DNA of 7,194 nt, from contig CAMPJQ010000134.1 in the NCBI GenBank assembly GCA_946886925.1, positions 1-7,194 of the forward strand, read 5' to 3'. Source of the stretch: an uncultured Terrimonas sp. Lineage in GTDB: Bacteria > Bacteroidota > Bacteroidia > Chitinophagales > Chitinophagaceae. The notes under the pieces are model-generated. The model ran no database searches, had not been told where the DNA came from, and saw only the letters and a list, made by a program, of their open reading frames with translations. The translations under genes and the position numbers were made by a program. Positions 1 through 4,326 of this stretch are shown piece after piece. Positions within the stretch are counted from its first letter, which is position 1. Each line of letters starts with the position of its first letter.

Positions 1-3
1 GTT

Positions 4-35
4 TTGTATTTCCTGAATTATTATTTTTATATTTG
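4..35 (+). promoter_or_regulatory. Bacteroidota-type promoter of the Fic gene
   Basis: TATATTTG at 28-35 matches the Bacteroidota -7 consensus TAnnTTTG exactly, and TTG at 4-6 (within TTTG 3-6) sits 21 bp upstream as the -33 element. Transcription would start about 5-8 bases after 35, giving a leader of roughly 70 nt before the ATG at 116. The same spacing is seen in the tRNA-Pro promoter in this window. The first direct repeat (35-49) begins at the last base of the -7 box, so a protein bound there would cover the start site. Confidence 0.65.
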
Positions 36-90
36 GGTCAAAATATTTCCATTTACACCGTTTATGGGTGAAAATATTTCTTTTTGCGCC
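35..90 (+). repeat. Two direct repeats 31 bp apart, candidate operator
   Basis: GGGTCAAAATATTTC (35-49) and GGGTGAAAATATTTC (66-80) agree at 14 of 15 positions. Weaker similarity continues for ten more bases (50-59 against 81-90, five of ten identical), so each unit is about 25 bp. Each core contains the palindrome AAATATTT. The start-to-start distance of 31 bp is close to three helical turns, so two dimers would sit on the same face of the DNA. The repeats lie between the -7 box and the ribosome binding site of a gene whose product begins with a winged-helix antitoxin-like domain. AbiEi proteins are known to repress their own promoters through paired repeats, so autoregulation is the natural inference; it is not proven here. 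Confidence 0.5.
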
Positions 91-104
91 TAAAACAATT
101 AAAT

Positions 105-110
105 AGGAGG
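105..110 (+). promoter_or_regulatory. Perfect Shine-Dalgarno site AGGAGG
   Basis: AGGAGG at 105-110 is followed by five bases and the ATG at 116, which fixes that start codon. Such a full anti-SD match is unusual in Bacteroidota, where genes generally have A-rich leaders and little Shine-Dalgarno signal. No comparable site precedes the other genes in this window. Confidence 0.7.
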
Positions 111-115
111 AAAAT

Positions 116-1585
116 ATGGCTACGACAAGACTTCAGGAAATCATTATTGGAACTGCGGAAAAATCCAGGGAAATTGGAAAGCTGGCAAAGCAGGGGTTGG
201 TTCGCAAAATTGCATCAAGGGTGTATACTTCGAACCTGGACGAGGCTCCCGAAAAAGTGGTGCGCCGGAACTGGTACAGGTTGGTGTCAGACCTTTTTCC
301 CGACGCTCTTTTAAGCCACAGGAGCGCTCTGGAACGCATGCCTACCCCCGAGGGTCATCTTTACATTTCTTACAGCCATAAGCGTTTGGTTGAATTACCC
401 GGACTCATCCTTCATTTTTCCAAAGGTTCTGCACCATTGGAAGACGATACCATTTTTTTCGGTAACCTGCGGTCATCAGGACTTGCGCGCGCCTACCTGG
501 AAAACCTCCAGCGAACGAAAGGATCAGGAGAAGCATCCAAAACGCTCAGCCGGGAACAATTGGAAGAAAAGATAGAGGCCTATCTACGGGTAAAAGGAGA
601 AGACGCCTTAAACCAGGTGCGGGACCGGGCCAGGCAAATAGCGCCAATGCTCGGGTTGGAAAAAGAATGTAGTGTACTTATGCATTTGATCACTGATTTA
701 TTGGGCACGGGATTGTCCAAAAACCTGGTAAGCCCTATTGCGCGTGCACGGGTATTAGGCGAGCCTGTTGACCCGGATCGGATTCATCTCTTTGAACTGA
801 TATATGCATCACTGGTAAAAACAGATTACCCGGACTATGAAGATCAAAACAAGAGCATATTGTCCTATCAAAACTTTGCTTTCTTTGAAAGTTATTTTTC
901 AAACTACATAGAAGGTACTGAATTTACTGTGGATGAGGCTAAGCAGATCATCACTACTGCTACCCCCTTACCGGCAAGGGATGAAGATTCACACGATGTA
1001 ATGGGTACTTACCAGATTGTTTCCAACCGGAAAGAAATGGCTGTTTTGCCCGGATCACCTGATGATCTGTTGAGGCTGCTCAAAGAAAGACATGCAATAT
1101 TGCTCAGTGCCAGAAAAACAAAAAATCCTGGTGAATTCAAGGATAAAAACAACAGGGCTGGCACTACCGAATTTGTAGACATGAAGCTCGTACCCGGAAC
1201 TTTGAAAAAAGGATTTGATTGGTACAGCCTCTTACAACATCCTTTTGCCAGGGCTGCATACATGATGTTCATGGTAAGTGAAGTGCATCCTTTCCTGGAT
1301 GGAAACGGAAGAATCGCGCGCGTCATGATGAATGCAGAATTAAGCTCAAAGGGGTTATCAAAGATCATAATACCTACCGTTTACCGGGAGGATTATATGG
1401 GAGCGCTAAAAAAACTGACCAAACAAAGAGATGCTGATGCCTACGTTCGGATGTTGCTTCGTGCCTGGGAATTCAGCAGCCATGTTCATAAAGAAAACCT
1501 TGATGCAATGGAAGAATATTTAACAAACTGCAATGCATTCCTTTCGCACAAAGAGGGCTATCTGAAAATAGTCCCCAACGACTAA
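116..1585 (+). CDS. AbiEi-type antitoxin domain fused to Fic AMP-transferase
   Basis: Fic enzymes usually transfer AMP from ATP to a Ser, Thr or Tyr hydroxyl of a target protein. Residues 391-402 read HPFLDGNGRIAR, a full match to HxFx(D/E)GNGRxxR, with catalytic H391, acidic D395, N397 and the anion-hole/phosphate-binding R399 and R402. Residues 262-267 (SNYIEG) match the inhibitory motif (S/T)xxxE(G/N). E266 should fold against the second motif arginine and block ATP, and its position before the Fic core makes this a class II Fic protein. Residues ~8-75 look like the winged-helix N-terminus of AbiEi antitoxins (LAKQGLVRKIASRVYTSN at 23-40, LLSHRSALE at 65-73), and the region to ~131 continues that similarity. 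Residues ~145-230 are a helical linker. The architecture suggests a one-gene toxin-antitoxin-like regulator that binds its own promoter. The start is set by AGGAGG at 105. The reading frame is intact, in contrast to the broken genes to the right. The substrate is unknown. Confidence 0.9.
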   Translation: MATTRLQEIIIGTAEKSREIGKLAKQGLVRKIASRVYTSNLDEAPEKVVRRNWYRLVSDLFPDALLSHRSALERMPTPEGHLYISYSHKRLVELPGLILHFSKGSAPLEDDTIFFGNLRSSGLARAYLENLQRTKGSGEASKTLSREQLEEKIEAYLRVKGEDALNQVRDRARQIAPMLGLEKECSVLMHLITDLLGTGLSKNLVSPIARARVLGEPVDPDRIHLFELIYASLVKTDYPDYEDQNKSILSYQNFAFFESYFSNYIEGTEFTVDEAKQIITTATPLPARDEDSHDVMGTYQIVSNRKEMAVLPGSPDDLLRLLKERHAILLSARKTKNPGEFKDKNNRAGTTEFVDMKLVPGTLKKGFDWYSLLQHPFARAAYMMFMVSEVHPFLDGNGRIARVMMNAELSSKGLSKIIIPTVYREDYMGALKKLTKQRDADAYVRMLLRAWEFSSHVHKENLDAMEEYLTNCNAFLSHKEGYLKIVPND

Positions 1586-1633
1586 GCAAATAACGATCAT
1601 GCTCATCTATCTGATAAAATGTGCCGACCTGAT

Positions 1634-1706
1634 GCCCCAAACAATGCATTTGTATTAACAGGCAGATGTAATTAACAAATGACTTCCTGCCGTATTGCTT
1701 TGGGGC
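1634..1706. repeat. Imperfect inverted repeat with 44-nt loop
   Basis: Bases 1634-1647 (GCCCCAAACAATGC) pair with 1692-1706 (GTATTGCTTTGGGGC), giving 14 pairs including one G-T and a single bulged C at 1698. Inside the loop ATTTGT (1648-1653) could pair with ACAAAT (1675-1680) and GGCAG (1661-1665) with CTGCC (1687-1691). These two inner helices cross each other, so only one can form unless there is a pseudoknot. It starts 49 bases after the Fic stop codon. No T-tract follows, so it is not a standard terminator. Confidence 0.4.
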
Positions 1707-1904
1707 GGTGAATGGAATAGATTCCTGTAACACATACGGCACTTGCGCCAATTGATGACAGGCGATACACCGGTATATTCATATACTCTCCCCATTAAAA
1801 ATGTATTTCCCACCAATTCTTTTACGGTTCTTCAGCACAGTGAATTAAAAACTTAAGGAAAATTTAATACCCACGTCAAACTTGTGTCTGGACTATGTTT
1901 TACC

Positions 1905-1987
1905 CGTTTTAACGATCTTTGAGCCGGTTTAAAACGCCCGTTTAGCTAAACTATGGTTTGTTCAAGTCTGCCGAACTTCCTGGCAGA
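1905..1987. repeat. Cluster of palindromes and hairpins
   Basis: Three symmetrical elements lie within 83 bases. CGTTTTAA (1905-1912) is repeated inverted as TTAAAACG (1929-1936). GTTTAGCTAAAC (1940-1951) is a perfect 12-bp palindrome. TCTGCC (1967-1972) pairs with GGCAGA (1982-1987) over a 9-nt loop. Around them the motif CCGTTT/CCGGTTT recurs three times (1904, 1924, 1938). Such density fits a control region, for example a transfer origin or operator cluster, but I do not recognise a specific one. Confidence 0.35.
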
Positions 1988-2018
1988 TTAGGGGCAAAAA
2001 TGAAAAGGCGCTATCCGG

Positions 2019-2038
2019 CGACTTGTAAGTCGGTTTTT
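2019..2038 (+). terminator. Probable intrinsic terminator, plus strand
   Basis: CGACT (2019-2023) pairs with AGTCG (2028-2032) around a TTGTA-type tight loop, or six pairs with a 2-nt loop, and is followed by a T-run at 2034-2038. Polarity fits transcripts coming from the Fic side. It lies about 430 bases beyond the Fic stop codon, so an unseen short transcript or long 3' end would be implied. The stem is short, hence moderate confidence. Confidence 0.4.
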
Positions 2039-2158
2039 AAGCACACCTCAAGACTTGATTCTGAGCCCATCTGATGAGCAGCAATTCACCAGCAGTTCAC
2101 CCTGATTCACCCAAATGGCTTTCGCTGAAATGTAATTTGCACCAGGAATTAAACGACA

Positions 2159-2175
2159 CCAATTTCTAAAATTGG
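2159..2175. promoter_or_regulatory. 17-bp dyad upstream of the small membrane protein gene
   Basis: CCAATTT (2159-2165) and AAATTGG (2169-2175) form a perfect 7-bp inverted repeat around a 3-base centre. It ends 34 bases before the ATG at 2210. Its size and position suit a dimeric regulator's operator. No clear TAnnTTTG box with a correctly spaced TTG was found beside it; TAAAATTG at 2167-2174 is one mismatch away but lacks a partner. Confidence 0.35.
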
Positions 2176-2209
2176 AAGATGTCAATCGTGAACAACAAAT
2201 TTTGAAAAA

Positions 2210-2659
2210 ATGCTTAGTCAAATTTCCTGGGCTGAATACCTGCAAATGATCGCATGTGCACTAACGGTATATTATGCATTTATAGCAACGATGTATTACA
2301 GGCATGACCTGATGCATCTGATAAAAGGAAAACAAAAAATTTTGATAAGACCATTCTCCTCAATCGAAAAAATTACTGATGTAAGGGCAGAACTTTCGAT
2401 AGGCCCCGAGGGTGAAAATCAAAATTCAAAACTGGTTCAGGCCCTGACGGACGAAATACAGGCGCTGGTATCTGCGACAGGCACCAGCCAACCTGAAAAA
2501 AAGAGATCATTTCACCTTTGCAGCAATTGCTAAACAAATATCCAACCATCAAGGTATCTTCCGATAAAACATCCATTGAACATTTTATCATATCGGAATA
2601 CGCAGCAAACTGCTCCGTCCCATTTAAGTGAAGCGGAATTAAAAGGAGTATGGATATAG
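2210..2659 (+). pseudogene. Frameshifted small membrane protein, tra-operon-like
   Basis: The open frame from ATG 2210 stops at 2531-2533 after 107 codons, but the last ~9 residues look out of frame. Reading from 2503 in the shifted frame gives 39 sensible residues (EIISPLQQLLNKYPTI... to ...SEYAANCSV, ending at 2619). A second shift at the C-run 2619-2621 restores the first frame and adds HLSEAELKGVWI before TAG at 2657-2659. One lost A in the A-run 2496-2502 and one extra C near 2620 would explain both, and the repaired protein would be about 149 residues. It has one N-terminal membrane segment (roughly residues 7-28, after MLSQISW) followed by a soluble domain. The layout and the SEAEL..W ending resemble small proteins that I recall lying just upstream of DUF4134 (TraE) in Bacteroidetes conjugative elements. 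That family call is from memory and moderate; the frame disruption is seen directly, though sequencing error at homopolymers is an alternative. Confidence 0.55.
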
Positions 2660-2694
2660 TGGGCGGAGCTTCTTTTTAAAATAAAATAACCAGT

Positions 2695-2770
2695 ATGAAA
2701 ATGAGAAGAGTGAAAAGCCTTTTTAAAAGGCAGCAGGGAAAAATCCTGGTACTATTGACCTTGATTAAAA
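2695..2770 (+). pseudogene. 5' fragment of a DUF4134/TraE-like gene
   Basis: ATG 2695 begins a frame whose first ~25 residues (a basic stretch, MKMRRVKSLFKRQQGK, then hydrophobic ILVLLTLI) look like the signal peptide of a DUF4134/TraE-type conjugation protein. After about residue 25 the frame continues to 2994 but is only the complement of the integrase coding sequence, so the real homology must end near 2768. The mature domain, normally rich in Gly and with two membrane helices, is absent. The gene starts 35 bases after the end of the preceding tra-like pseudogene, the spacing expected in an operon. A signal peptide alone is weak evidence for family, so the name is an inference from context. 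Confidence 0.4.
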
Positions 2771-3733
2771 TAGTGGCGCGTCCTTTTTGTTTTGCATCAT
2801 TTCGAAATTTCTTTAAGATCATAGCCGCAGATTTCAGAACGGGAACAACACACAGTTCATCGGATTTGGTTAGATATATTTTACACCATACGGTCCCGTT
2901 CACTTCCACTCAAAATCGCTTTCTGCCAGCGCCATGGCATCCACAAATGCAAGACCGGTATAACAGCTATACAGAAATAGCTCTTTTACGGTAGTCAGGG
3001 AAGCGCTTGCAAGATGTTTCGCTTCCAATGTGACCAATTCCTGGATGTCAAGCTTTTTTCGTTTACTCTTTTTCAGCGGACAGCTATACTTCCTGCATTG
3101 ATTTTCGCTTATCCATTTCAAATCATCGGCCGCCCAATTCAGTATCCGCTTAAATCGCTGGATGTGTTTTCCTACTCCGTTGCCGTTGCAGGGATCGTGG
3201 TCTTTAATAGGTGTAGTTCGTATGAAATGTTCGAAGTCTGTGGCAAACTGTCCATTTACCTGGGAGAGATAAACATCGTCAGAAGGATACTTACTGGCGA
3301 GGAATAGTTCAACATACTTAATGGTAGTTTTGTAATTTTTGAATCCGCCATTTTTCAACTTGTGTTCCCAAATCTTTTTGTAGTAGTTAAGGAGTTCTTT
3401 CAGTTTATGTCCCTTTAAAGTGCTTTGTACGCCGAGGTAAGCATCTTTGACGGATTGCGCTGTGACAAGTTCACCGGCATCAATCAACTTGCGATACTTA
3501 TCTTTAATGGTGAGCCTGATGTTATCCAGGTGATCATTAATAGATTTAACCGCAATGCTATTGCCTTTCACCTTTCCCTTTTGGCTGTTCCAGCCGCAGG
3601 CGTCAATTTGTTCTTTGGTGGAGAATTCTTTTTGTTCGCCGTCAACGGTAATTCTGGCGTAAATGTCTACTCTTTTTTTGTCGGCCTTACATTTCCTGAT
3701 GAGGAAGCAAACACCGAATGATTGTGTTTCCAT
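2769..3733 (-). pseudogene. Truncated, frameshifted Bacteroidetes tyrosine integrase
   Basis: This is the remnant of a site-specific tyrosine recombinase of the kind that integrates Bacteroidetes conjugative elements. From ATG 3733 (METQSFGVCF; a GTG at 3769 is a less likely start) come an arm-binding domain (VDIYARITVDGEQKEFSTKE), then a SAM-like core-binding domain (about residues 90-190, LKELLNYYKKIWEHKLKNG onward), then the start of the catalytic domain (LFLYSCYTGLAFVDAMAL). The usual first catalytic arginine is replaced there, as is known in IntDOT-type enzymes. The frame stops at 2900-2902, but the next frame continues the homology from 2903 (VNGTVWCKIYLTKSDELCVV, then PVLKSAAMILKKF) as far as GRATI near 2769. 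One base lost in the AA at 2904-2905 would join the two. The H-x-x-R, H/W and catalytic Tyr part (~100+ residues) is gone, replaced by the tra-like fragment. The product should be inactive. Confidence 0.8.
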
Positions 3734-3810
3734 GCAATCTGTTTTAATGGTTTTGAAATGATTTTTCACTCTTCACTTTTGTCAGTTCGCACTTCGGAAC
3801 CATGGTGTCC

Positions 3811-3852
3811 GCAGCTTCGAATCCTCTGAGGACGCAGGTTCGAATCCATCTC
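3811..3852 (+). other. tRNA T-arm-like repeats, candidate attachment site
   Basis: GCAGCTTCGAATCC (3811-3824) and GCAGGTTCGAATCC (3834-3847) are direct repeats with one mismatch, 23 bp apart. The second, extended to CGCAGGTTCGAATCC (3833-3847), is identical to the T-arm of the nearby tRNA-Pro on the other strand. No full tRNA folds around either copy: the second has GCAGG before and CCATC after the T-loop, which do not pair. A T-loop with mismatched flanks about 80 bp from an integrase start is what an att core at a tRNA 3' end looks like after integration, with the intact tRNA expected at the far end of the element. TCCTC-T-GAGGA (3822-3832) adds an odd palindrome between the copies. Confidence 0.45.
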
Positions 3853-3897
3853 AAATCCAATCAAAAAATGTCAAAAAAATGACATAACCAGATGGAT
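3845..3897. repeat. Nested inverted repeats beside the att candidate
   Basis: ATCCATCT (3845-3852) recurs inverted as AGATGGAT (3890-3897). Between them ATGTCA (3868-3873) and TGACAT (3880-3885) form a second perfect dyad around six A residues. The outer left arm overlaps the tRNA-like T-arm copy. The nested symmetry suggests recombinase arm-type or accessory-factor sites, or a cruciform, but no family-specific motif is recognised. Confidence 0.35.
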
Positions 3898-4000
3898 AAC
3901 AATGATTTGCGAGAGCTTAGGTGAGCACAAAATATATGCCTGAAAATACTCACCGAATTACTCACCCCGAGATTGCTTTTCTTTGAAATGATTTGACAGG

Positions 4001-4046
4001 AAAAAAAATAAAAATCCCTGTAAATCAATGAAGACTTACAGGGATT
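4001..4046 (-). terminator. Strong intrinsic terminator of tRNA-Pro
   Basis: AATCCCTGTAA (4013-4023) pairs perfectly with TTACAGGGATT (4036-4046), an 11-bp stem with a 12-nt loop. On the minus strand the stem is followed by a U-rich run (complement of 4001-4012, nearly all A on the plus strand). The hairpin begins 24 bases after the 3' end of the tRNA gene, so it terminates that transcript. It also shields the element remnant from chromosomal transcription coming from the right. Confidence 0.85.
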
Positions 4047-4069
4047 GATTTGAATTGACATCGAATTCG

Positions 4070-4143
4070 TCGGGAGGACAGGATTCGAACCTGCGACCCC
4101 GTGGTCCCAAACCACGTATTCTACCGGGCTGAACTACCTCCCG
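4070..4143 (-). tRNA. tRNA-Pro(TGG)
   Basis: The minus strand folds as a complete 74-nt cloverleaf. The acceptor arm CGGGAGG pairs with CCTCCCG plus discriminator A. The D-arm is GTTC...GAAT. The anticodon stem CGTGG/CCACG encloses the loop TTTGGGA, with anticodon TGG (complement of 4107-4109) reading CCA and probably other proline codons. The variable loop is GGGTC and the T-arm is GCAGG-TTCGAAT-CCTGT. The 3' CCA is not encoded (CGA follows). It has its own promoter and terminator and appears intact, so it was not itself disrupted by the neighbouring integrase remnant. Confidence 0.95.
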
Positions 4144-4191
4144 AACTCTACTTTTCTGCCATGCGGTTAAGGCAAACGGCTGAAAGGGTGG

Positions 4192-4224
4192 CAAAGGTAA
4201 TGGAAATGATGATCAATTCCCAAA
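4192..4224 (-). promoter_or_regulatory. Promoter of tRNA-Pro
   Basis: On the minus strand TACCTTTG (complement of 4192-4199) matches TAnnTTTG exactly. TTTG (complement of 4221-4224) lies 21 bp upstream as the -33 box. The start site would be near 4185, leaving about 40 nt of 5' leader to be trimmed from the tRNA. The arrangement matches the Fic promoter and supports a Bacteroidota origin. Confidence 0.7.
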
Positions 4225-4273
4225 AGGAACAGCGTTCTTCCTAAATTTTTATAGAACCCCGCTTCCGCCCCTC

Positions 4274-4326
4274 TCTTACTTTCTTACGGTCTTACTTTCT
4301 TACGGTCTTACAATCTTGCATCTTAC
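4274..4326. repeat. 8-bp-period tandem repeat (TCTTAC units)
   Basis: TCTTAC recurs at 4274, 4282, 4290, 4298, 4306, 4314 (as TCTTGC) and 4321, a strict 8-bp period except for the last step of 7. The first four units form two exact 16-bp copies (4274-4289, 4290-4305). On the minus strand the units read GTAAGA. The stop codon of the PNGase F-like gene (TAA, complement of 4323-4325) lies inside the first unit met by its transcript. Slippage could therefore change the protein's end. No terminator hairpin is evident here. Confidence 0.7.

Larger units (their letters stand above)
1586..2209. other. Gene-free stretch rich in inverted repeats
   Basis: No convincing coding sequence was found on either strand in these 624 bases. 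Open frames are short, and the longest (minus strand, 1751 to 1473) runs into the Fic gene antisense and resembles nothing known to me. What can be seen is secondary-structure potential: an imperfect long-range stem at 1634-1706, inverted arms 1905-1912/1929-1936, a 12-bp palindrome 1940-1951, a hairpin 1967-1987, a terminator-like hairpin at 2019-2038 and a dyad at 2159-2175. A 31-codon open frame (2074-2169, ATG to TAA) reads plausibly but has no support beyond being open. The region separates the Fic gene from the conjugation-gene remnants and may be an element's control or transfer-origin region, which is speculation. Confidence 0.5.

Noticed and set aside
1473..1751. 92-codon open frame on the minus strand overlapping the Fic 3' end
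   Set aside because: More than a third lies antisense to a well-supported gene; composition is not protein-like and no ribosome binding site or family is visible.
2074..2169. 31-codon open frame in the gene-free stretch
   Set aside because: It reads smoothly but is too short, with no ribosome binding site or recognised family; mentioned only within the region description.
3014..3721. Plus-strand open frames of ~97 codons across the integrase
   Set aside because: They are complements of clear integrase coding sequence and have no independent signals.
3783..3852. A complete tRNA gene on the plus strand
   Set aside because: The T-loop is present, but acceptor, anticodon and T stems do not pair; at most a fragment or attachment core.
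3861..4115. 84-codon minus-strand open frame
   Set aside because: It begins inside tRNA-Pro and crosses that gene's terminator, a common artefact of tRNA sequence.
4274..4305. CRISPR array
   Set aside because: Units are contiguous 8-16 bp with no unique spacers and no cas genes, so a simple tandem repeat.
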